From Crocodylus rhombifer (lineage: Eukaryota; Chordata; Crocodylia; Crocodylidae), in the NCBI GenBank assembly GCA_038503035.1, contig JAVSML010000963.1:248001-312000 (forward strand): a stretch of 64,000 bases of DNA. Direction: 5' to 3'. This document shows positions 44,901-57,600 of the stretch, one piece after another. A program made the translations under genes and the position numbers. Position 1 is the stretch's first letter, and each line of letters starts with the position of its first letter. The notes below the pieces were generated by a model. The model saw only the letters and a list, made by a program, of their open reading frames with translations. It did no database searches and was not told the origin of the DNA.

Positions 44901-46060
44901 GTCCCCCAGCCCAGGGACACCAGGTCAGAGCTGATCCAGAGTCTCCCAGGTGCTTTAGGCACTGGAACTAGGAACATGGCATCTGTCTCTCCTGTGTGCT
45001 GAAGAATCATCTCTGGCACTTAGCATGGAGGTTGAAGCCAGTAGATTAAAAGACAGAGAGGACAAACATGGGACTAGTGGGTAGGGAGGGGAATAGACTG
45101 GGGCATGCTTGGTGAGTGGGACTGGAGGGGTCAAACAGCATGGGAAAGGGACAGGCTATTTCATGGAGCCAGGGGAACTGGGATCTGGAAACTGGAGTTG
45201 GAAATTGGGAATGAGGACACTGAATGTCAGGCACTCAAAAATTTACCAAACTCAAGGTTAACTCAGCACTTAATTTTGCCCCTTTGTGCAGATACATTAG
45301 GATGCCAGCTTTCATTACATGGCCACATACCATTTGTTCCCCTGGAAACTGGTTTATACCTGTGACAGAACAGAAGTTCAGTGCACTTAAACCACTTTTA
45401 AAATGGTTGAAACTGGCTTAAGATAAACCTGATTGGATGTAGTATTAGATTTAATTGATTTAGGTCAAACCAGTTTATGGAACTGGTTTGTTCCTAAGGG
45501 AACACCCTCCCCCCTGCCCTGGGCAGTGAATGAGGCATGGGTCCTATGAGAAGAACAGGGTGGGATCAGGTAATTGGCGCCTGTACTGTAACGTCTGCAG
45601 TGATGATGAGTCAAATGAAGGTTACACAAGGAGCCATAAGTCTTGCCTTAACTTTTGAGTGCTTGACTTAGCAGTTTTGATAACATTCTTCTAACACAAA
45701 GTTATTCAGGGCAAAAAACAGAAACAGAGCCATTTAAGCTGCCTTCACAAGTAGAAACTTAAAGGGAGGCATTAATGTTGGGTGGGTGTCAGCATTGCCT
45801 GGCCAGCCTGTCCTATGCACAAATCTTTTAACTCTGGCTACCCACAGTCCCTGCTATTTGAGTTCAGACTAGGAAGCGCTGCAGCCTTTGGCATTCATCT
45901 CTGGTCCTGCTCAAGCAGGCAGGGGAGTCATTGCTGGGCTAATATCAATGGTTTCTTGTTGGGGTATTTTTTATTATTTAAATTCCAGAATCTGGAGTGT
46001 TTTGTGCCTTGACAAGTATGTTTTAGAGAATATAAATAAATGCTTAGATCTTTTTTGACA
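41997..46060 (+). other. CD276: Probable 3' UTR of CD276
   Basis: No other exon is seen between the stop codon and 46060. I found no canonical AATAAA between the stop and 46035, so an approximately 4-kb 3' UTR is the simplest model. The first part is ordinary mixed sequence. A T/A-rich patch near 45270-45500 repeats words resembling GTTTATGG and AACTGG and may be an old small transposon. The end is an inference. Shorter UTRs using variant signals are possible. Confidence 0.4.
46035..46056 (+). terminator. Candidate CD276 poly(A) signal and downstream U-rich element
   Basis: AATAAA lies at 46035-46040 and is followed 9 nt later by TCTTTTTTG. This is the layout of a vertebrate cleavage and polyadenylation site. 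It is the first canonical hexamer I found after the CD276 stop codon on this strand. No transcript evidence is available. Confidence 0.4.
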
Positions 46061-46459
46061 GAGTTTCCTGGGCCTGGTTTATATGAGGGATTGGAGTGCG
46101 AAGCCCAGTAGACCTCCTTGTCATCAGGCAGAGGCATCTCAAGTCATAGAAAGGCCTGAACTGTATAAATCATTAACTGAAAGGAAGAGACATTTCTTAA
46201 ACTCTACTGCGGTCCCACAGGAGGTCTCTTCTAAGGAGCAGGCTCTGTGCCGCAGCCCCGTCAGATTCTGTGGGCATCCCGTCTCTGGGGAACTTATCAG
46301 TAAAGTGCAAAGAAGGGCAAGTGTCTAAATATCTGGCAGAGCCAAACAGTCCAGGGATTCCCAATTCCAAGTCTCAATGACCTCATTTGCTGACAGGGCC
46401 TTTTGGCCATAGTGAACAGGTCCCATCCCTCAAAAATATCCTTTCGCATGAGTTTTGGG

Positions 46460-46695
46460 TAGGAGAGGGTGTGCCAAAACACTGACAACAAGAAACATTT
46501 CAGATTTAGGCAACCAAAAACTAAAAATGGTATCAGAAAATAAGTTTTAAAAATGGAATTGATTGGTTTAGGCAGCATTTTTTTAAGTTAAGAAATCTGA
46601 ACACTTTTAAGGATGATTTAAATGAAAATGAAAACTTTTTCAATTTTGTTCAAATGTTTCATGGGAATAAAAGCCATTTCCTAACCAACTCTACT
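46460..46695. mobile_element. AT-rich hAT-like fragment (tentative)
   Basis: The stretch ends in AAAAGCCATTTCCTAACCAACTCTAC, resembling the TTTTCCAACCAGCTCTA terminus of a common reptile hAT-like family. A comparable A/T-rich block with the GGTTTTCTGGGGAAAAACC word lies at 53440-53610. Confidence 0.35.
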
Positions 46696-47527
46696 CTCCT
46701 TATATAGAAGATTACCACAAATGGGAGTATCTGCTTTTATAATATGTGTCTAAGATTGCTTATGAAGGATAAGGGAGAGGAGAAAATGGCTTCTGGGAGT
46801 GATTTCTGATTGTTTCCCATTTTTTATCATCCATTAAGTCTCTTCTAATCCATGTTACAATCTGGCTCAGTTTTTTGTAACATCCATCACTCTAATAAGC
46901 AGGGCAACAACAGTGTGATTGCTTGTGTGTACAGAGTGCGGAGGGCACAAGATACATTTGAGGTCTTCCAATAAGTGAGATGCCTTCTAATGAACATATG
47001 AAACCCCTGGGAAATTGCTGCATTGGATTCATGAGAGATTCTAAGTGTGGCACAAGGAAATAAGAAACCCTCGTCCCTTCTACCAACCTGATCCAGTCTG
47101 TTCTGTTCCTTTGCCCATCTATCAAAGGTCATCTCAGCCTAGCACTCCTTTAACTCAACCTCAAGATGAACAAAGAAATCCCAAAGACTGTTAGCTGGAA
47201 TGGCTATTCAGATTAGCCCATAATTTGTCTATTCCCCCCAAGGAAATAATATATGAGCATGTCTGTCTTACGCAGGTCAGTGTTCAATGAATGAGATGTG
47301 ACTATATTCTCCTAACAGTGGAGCCTGCGGGGCTTTGACAGGGAGGCTAGTAAAGAAATAGCTGAAAACATTATAGGGAACCTAAAATAGGAAGCTTTGG
47401 TTGATATTGCAGTGAGGTTAGTTGGCCTAGTCCTGATCTCCCAGGGTTATTTGTTCATATCCTCTACCCACCATTTCAATTAGTTTTACTTTGGCTGTTA
47501 ATAATGAAAATCACTGGTGAACATGAA

Positions 47528-47577
47528 CATAGAGAACTTGATCAACACTGTGCATAGAGAACTTGATCAGCACTGTG
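47528..47577 (+). repeat. 25-bp tandem duplication
   Basis: CATAGAGAACTTGATCAACACTGTG and its copy differ at a single base (A to G). Confidence 0.95.
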
Positions 47578-48854
47578 AGAGACATGCATTATTCAGAGGA
47601 CTCTATGAGTAAGGCCATTAGGGAATGGTGCAAGTCAGGGCCAAAGAGCATTGTTGGAGCAGTGGAGAGGCTGAGGAAAAGTAAAATAGAAAGTGAAAGG
47701 TGAAGGAGCCATGGGTCTGGATTGTGGGGCCTTGTCAGTGGTGGGTGAGGCCCAGGAGGTACGATATGGGATTAAGGTAAGATCTGGATGAAAAGTACTG
47801 CAGGTAGGGTGGCAAATGCTGAACAAGGTTGGGAACTCTAGAGCAAGACTTTTGCTAGTCAGACAGAGGTTGCTTTGCTCACGGTCTGGTTTTGTGCAGT
47901 CGGGAAGGTGTTGCTGCATGTCGGGATCACAAAGCAGAGCTCAGAGACTGAGCTGTATATGAGAAGCTCATTCAGGTCCAGCCTAGACCAAGCCCACTTC
48001 AGCACACAATACAAATCCCCCCTGTTTCTTTGGATTTGCATTGGAAAGTAAGGAACTGTATGTGGTAGGAAAGAAAAATGAGCATATCGATCATGTTGGA
48101 AACCTTGCAGTGGGTAATGGAGCTTGGGTGCTCACGTGCTTGCAGCCTATGGACAGATGGTTCCCACTTCCCCAAGGGCAATGCAAGATCCCAGGCAGCT
48201 TGGCAAGACCCAAACGTGTCCCCTCTCCTCCCTCCAACCACATGCCACTGAACCCTGCAGATAAGGGAAAGCTGCATGTGGGGAGGATTCATCCTCCATT
48301 CCACCTTCCTGATAAGCTGCTCCCTTCTCTCCCTCTCTCAACTCCCATCTCCACTGTTGCCTCTGCACCTGATGCCTTGACAGGCTCATCCATCACCCAG
48401 CACCAAGTGCGGCGAGAAATCACTCCAGCTGAGGCAGGCAAGAGAGAGAGCCCTAAAAATTCCTCTTTATTTTAATAACCAGAACAGCAGAATAAAGACC
48501 AAATTCCTGAATGGGCATTGTATTTTTCATACCCGGTGGAGCTTTTATTATGGGTAGATCAAGCCAGCTCTCTCTCTTGTTCAGTCATGCAATGTGGCCT
48601 CCCTCTCCCTCACCAAGTAGTAGCAGAAATTGTCATTATCACCTTCCCTTGTTCCAGTACAAATTTGTTTCTCTTTTATCTAGGATCTCCCAGCTAGTCG
48701 GAAGGAATCCACCCCCTCTTTCTCTCTGAGACCCAAAGTAGCTCTCTCTTGTCTGTGCTGAAGGGTTAATACCGAGAGCACCTCTGGCTTCTCATCTGCT
48801 TCCTGAGACAGGAGGAAGCTTGCTGTGTGCCTTAGTCTGCTTAATTTTTTGCCC

Positions 48855-48965
48855 TGGTGAAGGGATTTGCCTCAAGTCTCATTGCAAGTCAGTGGTAGGG
48901 CCAGGATTTGAATGCAAGTCTTGAGTCCTGGGCTTGGGCCATAGCCACCGCACCATGTTACCTCT
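48855..48965 (-). repeat. MIR-like SINE fragment
   Basis: TTGCAAGTCAGTGGTAGGGCC, AGGATTTGAATGCAAGTC and CCATAGCCACCGCACCATG match the reversed MIR tRNA-like half and core. Confidence 0.6.
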
Positions 48966-49377
48966 GTAACAGGTCACGTGGGCAAGCCAGTGACCAGGTG
49001 GGAGAGGATATTGTGTTTTCCCTAGTGTTCGATTGCTACAGGCTTCTCCATCGTAATAACGTGGAGGTCTATAAACCGTGGCTGTTTTGAGGAAACAGGG
49101 AAGATGCGCATCCTTTCAAATCATGGAGAATCACGGTGCCTATTTTGTAGCTTCCACAGTTTAGCTGGAACCTTGTGCAGCTTTGGGTGTTTTTCAGTTT
49201 ACTCAGGTCTGTCGAACATGTGTGCCATAGATAGCACGGTGTTTTCCTATGTGTGGCCATTTTGGGAGGGAAAATATTTGCTGACCACTGAGTAGCTACT
49301 GTGAGCACCAACAGGTACAAAATCCAGGACAAAATTAGACAGTGGTATAAAGAAAATCAGTTGTGGGTTGAGGAGTA

Positions 49378-49530
49378 TAGGTTGTGGCCTTGTTGATTTA
49401 AAGGTGAAAGCAGTCACCTCTTGTGGTAGAGGCAGTATCTTTTATTAGACCAACTAGAAAGTTGCAAAAACATTATTTGCAAGCTTTCGGGCTCACACGC
49501 CCTTCCTTAGGCAAAGGAGAATGCAAAGCT
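49378..49530. mobile_element. Second copy of the TTTTATTAGACCAAC repeat
   Basis: GTATCTTTTATTAGACCAACTAGAAAG, TTTGCAAGCTTTCGGGCTC and CGCCCTTCCTTAGGCAAAGG parallel 14395-14485 in order and spacing. Confidence 0.75.
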
Positions 49531-52142
49531 TGTAAAATTTCTCCCAGGTAGAAATGAAACTTCATATTGCAGTTGTGGGTTGAAACACCTCACATGTGCA
49601 TTACAATGCTATAGACAAGGCAGCAAGCATGAGGCAAGCTTTCCTTAGTGCTTTCCTAGCATAGTCTTGGTATTTTCAAAAGTGCTCTTCAGCTCTCATG
49701 TGAGCAGGCACCTCAGTGTGGGATGCATATGAGTGAATAAAACAGAATCTCTTCATTTTGATGGTCTACCCCCTGGCAGCAAACCTTACCCTGACGTTTT
49801 AGCAGTCTGCATATTACCTCCAGGGCCTGGGAGTCCAATGTCACGACAGGCAGGTATTTTGTCATTACATTGCACACCAATGCAGTGAAATCACATTATA
49901 ACATACAGCTGGATCTTTCCAACAGCCTGCCTTTCACACACCAGCTCTTGAACCAGAGGACAGCAAATCTCTGTTTGAATGACTGCAGCATGGCAGAGAC
50001 AGGTACAACATATGCCACGCTGCAGGATGAGTCTGGAGATCTGACTGGGATGCCAGTGCCAGGAAGAAGGAAGAGGAAGGAAGGGCTAAAGAGGTGGGAG
50101 CAGGCCACCTCTGGGGAGAGGGGACGATTCTAAATCACCTGCCGATATTGTAGCTGGGAGAGTATTATTTTTAGCTGTCCTTCCTGGGCGCAAAGCCAGG
50201 TTCTGCATTTTAATAGAAAAATATTTCTAAAAGTGAGACAAGTTAAAGCCTGCAGGTATCAAACTCATATTAGAGAGGGGATGGATGGTTATTTCATTTG
50301 TGGGGCTTGATATATGACCTGAATTAAGCTTTGGTGCAATTTTTAAAAATGGCCATGAAGTGCCATTAATATAATTTACCACCCAGGCACTATGCCAGGG
50401 CCTGGGGAATACGGCCAGCAGAACGCCCCTGCCACTGCTCCCCTCCTTCGCCCTCGGCCCCGTGGGAGAAGACAGGAATGAAGCTGATGTGTGGGACTGA
50501 GCTTTTTCACTTTGCTTCACATTGCTTGTTAAATAGTTCTAGTGGCACAGGACAGGATGGTGGGGCCTGGAGAAGCAGGGGTAAGATAAAGGGGAGGGAG
50601 TGAGGTAAGAAACCAAGGAATGGAATAAAGGGAATGTATATTCGGGAGGGAAATCATGGCTCAAACCTCCCATGCAAAGGCAGAGGTTTCAGTCCAGCCC
50701 AGACAAGGAGCAATGCAAAGGCAGGAACATGTATCAGCTGGTTGGCACCCTGGGTGTTAGGCTGAGCCCAGCTCCAAGTTGTCAGTTCGAAGTTATTTTA
50801 AGGGCAGGATGAGCTATTGCGAGTGCTGTGGAGCAGCTGCCCATATCACAGTGAGGCTATCCTGAGCTGATTGGCAGGTTCAGCAGTGGAAGAAGGGACC
50901 AGGATCATTGGCACCTGTGCTGCGTTCAACAGGACAACTCTCCTCTCAGTCTCCAGGCAACCTGAAGGCTTCCTCAAAGCAAGAAGTAGAGCCGTACCAG
51001 GTCCTTCGTGTCAGTCTGCATAAATCTCTGGAGGTAGAGAAATCTCTGTAATTGCACTCCCTCAGGCTTGATCCAGTTCCAAGCTTGGCAGGGGAGAGAG
51101 GTGCCACCCAGCCAGATGTGCATGGCTTTCACAGCCAGGATTGCCGAGTGACTTGGGCTCCACACCAAGGGGTGTTCATTATAAACTGGTAGAAGAGCCT
51201 GGATTCAAACTGGGGGAAAGCTGGGGTGGGACAAAGAGAATACAGCTGCATCCCTGAAGAGGTAGCACAATGGGTCCAATCCAGCTCATCTCCCATCGCT
51301 GCACTTCCAGGGACCTCTCATTGCTTTCATGGCCTGCCTCCTCTTAGCTATTCTGGAGGTGGATTGCTTGCCTGACTGCTCTGAGCCATGTGGCTGCATC
51401 CAGAGTTTATGACATCAATTCCTGGGGGAGGTGGCAAATGTCAATGATAGTTTCTTTCCAGCTGGCACCTAATCGATGGCTTTGTCGTGCAGAAAAATGT
51501 GTGCATCTCTTGGATGCCAACATTCACCTTGTCCACCGGGGCAAGCAAAAAGAAGAACCTTGCATTTCTCCAAAGGCTGCGTATTGTGTGAACACTGGCT
51601 GCTCTGATCCGGGAGCCAGCCACACATCTCATTGCTAAGCTGAATGTGCAGCCACACACTCAGTCTGTCGTCTCATGGTACTAGGCTATGACCCGCTCTC
51701 ACAAGCCAGGCCTGGTGAGCAGTTTGGTACAAAAACCCAGTGGGATATGGGAGGCGACTGAGGTGTCTCTCTTCACTCAGCTTCACAAACCTAACTCGCC
51801 CCACTATGTGTTCTGGTGGAGGGAGGCAACGGTGGTGTCTGTGGTGCTGGCTAAAGCTGTGCACTGGAGCATGGGACTGATGCTGAGGTAAATGCACCTT
51901 CAAGAGTAATTCTGCAGTCTGGGGCACTCATGGACATTAAAGACCCCCCTGACAGTTTCTACCTGGGTTGGGGCATTTGGCCCATTATCCTGCCAAATTC
52001 TGAACCTGCATCTCTTTATTAGCCTTAACATCCCCTGCAGTTTCCTTGCACCTGTTCTTCCTCCTTACATTAGTGCACACTGTCAAACAGCTGTGGGCTG
52101 TCCTCCAGAAATGACTGCTTCACTGGCAGGTGGTGTGGTTCC

Positions 52143-53260
52143 TGTAGTGAAAGAAGTTACCATTTAGGGATGCTCCCTAACAGGAGTCCAAGGGAGCTGG
52201 GAATTGGGGGGTAGTCCCTCAGTTAGGGAGCAGCAGATAGTTAGAGACAAAAGGTGTGCAGAGGTTGCCTACTGCTCCATGTAACTGGCTAGGATCCCAG
52301 GGGTGGTTGTGGCACCCCCTGACAGTCACCCTGCTGCTGTTATGTCTGTGGACCTTTGAGCAGTCTCCCCTTTCAGCTGACTTGCTATGCCTTGATGTAA
52401 AAAAGTACTTAAAAGAGGGAAGCTACCTTTAGGTTCCTTGAGCAAGATCTCATCCGCTCCTGAGCTTAGGTCTCATCACTCAGCACCTGAAGGGTTTATT
52501 ATATGGTTCCAGCTGCCCCTCACACCATGCTCAGGCCCCGTAGCTGTTACCACCCACTCCTTAGCTGTCTTGGCTGTTCCCAGGTGCAGCCCTGGGTCCC
52601 TGACCCTGACTCCACTTTTCTCTGGGCTGCAGGTCCCCAACCCTGTTGGTTTCCAGTTATGGCCCTCCCAGCCTTCAGTCCCTCTCCCTAGACCCTGGCC
52701 CCACTCCTAGGCCAGTTGAGATCTCCAGGTTCCCTGGCCCTGGCATTCTCCAGCTGTGGCACCTCCTGGCCCTGGCCTCACTCCTAGGCCAGTCAAGTCC
52801 TCCAGGATCCCTGGTCCTGCTCATCCCTCCTGGGCTATGAGTCCCTGGCTCTGCCTCTTGTCCCTTACAGGCTATGGGTAGGGACCCTCCTTGCTCTCCT
52901 GACCATTCAGCTGTGGCCCTGCTCTTTGGCCTTGGCTCCTATCTTTTGGGTCCTGGCCCCACCCCCAAGCCAGATGAGACCATTACTGCTCCTTGTCTTA
53001 ACCAGCCTGCTTATCCTAGCTTAGGCATTTGCCAGGAGCCTGGCTGCAGCCCTGCTGTTCAGGTGCTCTTCACATCTCAGCTGCCAGGATCAGACTTCTG
53101 GCCCAGCTCAGGCTCTGGCCTTATATCCTGTAAGCCTAGCCCCCTTTTGGGTCACACAGCTCCTGATTGCCTCCTGCAGCACCTGCAGACTGCTCCACAA
53201 TAGAAGTTTGTTGTTTAGTTCTTCTCATTCACATCTTTACTGAACCCAGTGATCACTACA
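52143..53260 (+). mobile_element. Solo LTR of an endogenous retrovirus, 1118 bp
   Basis: The ends TGTAGTGA and TCACTACA are exact inverted repeats with TG...CA termini. A perfect 5-bp target duplication GTTCC flanks the element (52138-52142 and 53261-53265). The interior is CT-rich with an imperfect 77-bp internal repeat. A TATA-like CTTATATCC lies near 53120, and CACAATAGAAG near 53195 sits where the poly(A) signal of R would be. No internal retroviral genes adjoin it. Confidence 0.85.
52690..52835 (+). repeat. Imperfect 77-bp internal repeat of the LTR
   Basis: CACTCCTAGGCCAGT occurs at about 52702 and 52779, each followed by similar CTCCAGG-TCCCTGG words. A weaker third version lies near 52955. 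Confidence 0.7.
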
Positions 53261-53265
53261 GTTCC

Positions 53266-54232
53266 TGTGTATGTGAGATCAAAATGAGGTATTTCTATAT
53301 GCTATGCCACTGGTCTTATCTTGTAGACATTAATACTGGGCTCTGTATATTTTAAACATGGCAAAACCATTCTTCCATTTTGTCTTGGCAAAAGAGAGCA
53401 GGACAGGAACTATTGTTTCTGTGAGAAATATGGTGAAAGGTAAGAAAAAAGTTTTCATTTATATTTCTCTTTAAAAAATTGTGGGTTTTCGGTTTTCTGG
53501 GGAAAAACCGCCCCTAAAAAAGCAATCCATTGAAATCAGATATTTTCATTCTGAAAAAAGAGCCATTAAAAATAAATACAACTTTTCAAATGAAAAATTG
53601 TAAGCTTTAGCAGTCTGTGGAAACCACATAAATATTTGGTATGTGAAAAGGCTGCCTTATTTTGTGAATGGTAATGCAATAATGAGCCAAAAGGTTAAGG
53701 AGGTGTGGGGTCTTCAGAAATGAAGCTGGGCACTCAGGAGTGAGCCAGAGTCTATTTCTCTGCTATATAAAGGTCCAGATTGTGCTACTCCTCATCCCTG
53801 AGAGCTTGATCACTGGAGGGGTTAGGAACAATTTGTCCCCTTCACGGATAACAAGTCATAAATATTATGGGCTGGGGCCATCTGGGCTGGTAGTGACCAG
53901 ATCTTATCTTTCCATGATGCAGTGATTATTGACTGTGGTATTAGACAAGAGAGAGCTTAGATGGTCTTAGGATATGATCAGGTATAGCAAGGCCAGTGGT
54001 CCATGAGCTGGGTGGCTAAATGCAGCCCTGACACTCCATCCACTAGCAGTTGGGCTTTGGTTCCCTATCCCTTCAGTTGCTGAAATCAGAATTCACTTTC
54101 TGTGTGCGTTCACCCATGTCTGCATAAAATGAGCTCTTCCCACAAATGAGCCTACAAGCGACTTTGTTCACTTAGGATGCTGCCCAAAGGGATGGAAACA
54201 AGGTCCTAGGATATTCATTTGAACTTGGGCAT
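53266..54232. other. Gene-free stretch between the LTR and a hAT-like element
   Basis: AT-rich. 53440-53610 resembles an old hAT-like repeat. No exon seen. Confidence 0.45.
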
Positions 54233-54240
54233 CTGAATAT

Positions 54241-54623
54241 TAGGGCTGGTCACCAAGCCGGGTCAGTGCAGGGGTGAAGGGCCCAGTGCGCACCCTGACA
54301 GGTCCAGAAGTGGACTGGAAGTACTTCTTGTCCACTTCCAGGTTTGCCGCCAAGCATGTGGAGGCCCCTCCACACTCTTGTGGGATGCTCCATGTGCCAT
54401 AGTATTGCAGTGATCATGAGCCACACTGGTACCTCGAGGTATGTAGAAAAAACTAAAAGCTGTGTCTGTGTCCGAATCACTGATTTTCCAAATCAGTATT
54501 GAATCTTCAGATTCAGATTTGGCCAAATTGAATCAGGGACAGTGATCCAAATCAACGAGTTGAATCACTGTCCCTGATTTGCGCTGAATCTGAATTGAAT
54601 AGGGCTCGCTTCGCATACCCCTA
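54241..54623. mobile_element. hAT-like non-autonomous element, 383 bp
   Basis: The ends are TAGGGCTGGTCACCAAGC and the inverse of TAGGGGTATGCGAAGC. Flanks CTGAATAT (54233-54240) and CTGAATGT (54624-54631) form an 8-bp duplication with 7 matches. Inside is a perfect 16-bp inverted repeat (54531-54546 and 54564-54579) with the GGGACAGTGAT core shared with 59580-60238. No transposase. Confidence 0.8.
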
Positions 54624-54631
54624 CTGAATGT

Positions 54632-57600
54632 CTATTTATTTACAATAAATAGTTGCAGTGCAAAGTGGAAGGAGTCTACTTATCAGTGCTTCTGGGCTTT
54701 TACTAGTGGCTACATGGGACCAGGAAGGAATTTTTTCCTTCTTGATTGCATTTGGTGTCTGTGTTGTTTTCACCTTCCTCATCAGGTGTTGGACAGCCCA
54801 TAGGCTGTGGATTTTGACTAGGGCATGATGATGCTCCTGTTGGGACTTAGAAAGCCCAGAGGTTCCTGGCTAAAAGGGTCTTGCTCCTCTGCTCTGGGTC
54901 AGGAAAAAATTGCCACATTTGGGATCAGGAAGAAATTGTACCCTGTGGTCAGATCAGCATGGAATATGGGGGTTTTGCCATTCTCTGTAATGGAGGGTAT
55001 GGTCTTGTTCCTTGGATCTCTGCAGTGTATTTTAACAAACTACTCCTGTCGTAGCAGTGGCAGGACATTGGCAGTGCCCTTGTCCCCATGCTTTACTTGT
55101 GGCAAGTTCAAGAGCATTTCTGATGTTTCAGGCATCAGCTATATGTGCAATTTGTTCCTGAAGTTTTAAAGAACAGATTAGATAAGCACTTGTCTATAGT
55201 GGTTTAGAAAGGGTTTATCCTGCCTCGAGCAGAGGACTAGATGACCTTCTGAGGTCTGTTCCAGCCCTGCTTTTCTATGCTTTTTGACAATACTGTATTC
55301 CACCCCTGGAGTCAACTGGCCACAGCTTGGAGTCTTTATTCAGGCAAAACATCCATTGTATACTCTGGCATCAATGGAAATTTTAGCTGGGTGAGACAGG
55401 AGAGAGGCCCTATAGTACAGTTCCTGGTAAAGCAAGGCTGGAGGGGGAAGCTGTCTTCAGTGACAGTGCTGAGTAAGACATGTTGCAAATACAGAAAAGC
55501 AGAGTAGTCATTTTCACCAAGGTCCTTCTGGAGCATGGCAAGGGGGAAAAGAGCCAAGCTAATAATTAAGATGTAGAGCACCTGTCTCTTTCAGTTACAT
55601 GTGCCCTTTAGAGCACTGGCTTCAACCTAGGGATGGATCTTTTCTCACAGAGGATGAGCTCAGACCTGATTTCTTAGCCATCTTTCCTTACGTCATTTTT
55701 TTCAATTGTTGTCTTTCTTTGCGCTGAACATCTGCCCTTTTTGGGGCCTGTGAAGAACTAGGAGAACCTGAAGGTTGATCCCCTGAGACTTCCACCTCCG
55801 GTGGGCAAACTGCCAGGGTTTGGATGCATCTTCACTGCTTCTGCTGCTCCTTGGCATGGGGTGCAGGCTTGGCATGAAAGACAATGACAAATCCAAAAAG
55901 AGATGTACTGCAAGGGAGAGCAGCCCAGAAACTTGTGTGGAAGAGATGACTCTTGGCAGGACCAAAATGACATCCAGGTCTTTCTGTTGGATCCAGTGTG
56001 TCCATTGTTTCCGCAGTAGAAGTAACCTAAACTTCTCTTCTTGGGGCCAAAGTGTGCCCTTAACCCAGAGAGCCCAAGGCATCTGTGTTTCTCTGTGTCC
56101 ATCCATGAGTAAGTAACATATGACCTCTTGACAGCCAAATGCAACACCTCCATGCAACATGCTTCCCTAAAGAATGCTAACAGTGTGCAGCTGTATTAAC
56201 TTGTAATGGGCAGATTTGCACCATGACTGCGAGCTGCGTAGGGTGATGGATAGGTGGAACAGATAGGAAGGCTGTTCATGAAACAGAAACCCTGCTATTC
56301 ACTAGCTTTTCAGGAATTGTGTAGCCTATAGAACAGCCAGTTTAATTTAGATGAATGCAACAGCTCCAGCATGATCACTCCTTATTGCCTGTGCTAGAGC
56401 TAATGCAGTCAGACAACAGGGAGACCAGTGGCAGCTGATCAGCTCTGGTATTCAATGCTGTTCCCATCCACAGGAAAGTCCAGCACAGGTCCCTACTGCC
56501 GATAGGGAGATAGAAAAAAAGAGACTAATTCTATTCATGAGCAAGGAGTGAGTAGCAAGCCGGCATCAATCTTGGCGGCAGTTCAGCTCTTTGAGTTTGC
56601 TTGTGTTTGTTCATCGTCTTCTGACTCAGTCTTCTCCAGGGGGAGGTGAGGCCGAGAGTTCATCCAAACACCCTCATTTCTTAAAAACCAAAAATCTCAT
56701 TTGCTGGGTTATTTCAGAAAGCACCAAGGCTACACTTTCCTGCCTCCAATCAATAGAAGCTTGACTCTCTCCATCAATAATAAATAAAGGTCGCCCCGTT
56801 CTTCTATTGACCTAATTATGGAAGGGGATGAAAGTGGAGATACTGCTCATAATTAACCCCTGGCCCTCCCATTACCCACCTCTCTTCTCCAACAGTTTTG
56901 CAGCCTGGGAAATACTGTTTTAATCTGGATTAATTTAACACTGCCAGTTTGATCACCTCTTACTGCCGGTTCAGGCATGTGTTCCAGTAGGGATATCTAG
57001 GCAGCTCCAAGATCTTTTCCTGCTCTGCTAGTAGACTGAGATTGCAAGTACCTACTAAAACACACACAAACACAGTCACATCCTGAAACTTTCGTATAAA
57101 AGTGTGCTGGACTCTGAATGTGATGGCAGCTTTGCTCCTGGTTTTGTATAATTGCTGCTGGGATTAGCTCATTGGCTACAGAGCTTTAGTTCACAGGCCA
57201 CCGCTGAATGAAAAATTCACTGTGCCTTCAGCCACACTGCACTGCTTCACATTGGCTGCCTCCTAAGCAGGAAGCAATATAGCCATGTCCACTTAGCAAC
57301 GTGGATAGGCTAATTAACTAACGCACAGCATGGCTAATTAGCCAACCCAAAATGCTTAGCAGACCCAGCCCATGCAGAGCAGCACAGAGTGCCAGGCATG
57401 ATAACATGTAGACATGGCCATAGTCTTCTACGTATGGCCTATGTGAGGTCAACCCACTGAAGAATTTCCTCCTTCACCTACTGGCCCAAAATGTGACCGG
57501 AGTGAGAGCACAGCCTTACTTGGGGAAAGGTAAGGGGCACTTTTTTTAGCATGTTTCTGCTGATAAGTGCTGCCATCTTGGTTAATGAAGTGACCCCCTG

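Larger units (their letters stand above)
46061..52137. other. Gene-poor stretch downstream of CD276
   Basis: No exon recognised. Contains an AT-rich hAT-like tail (46460-46695), a 25-bp tandem duplication, a MIR fragment and a TTTTATTAGACCAAC-family repeat. A block near 51920-51995 resembles an old SINE or LINE tail. Confidence 0.5.
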
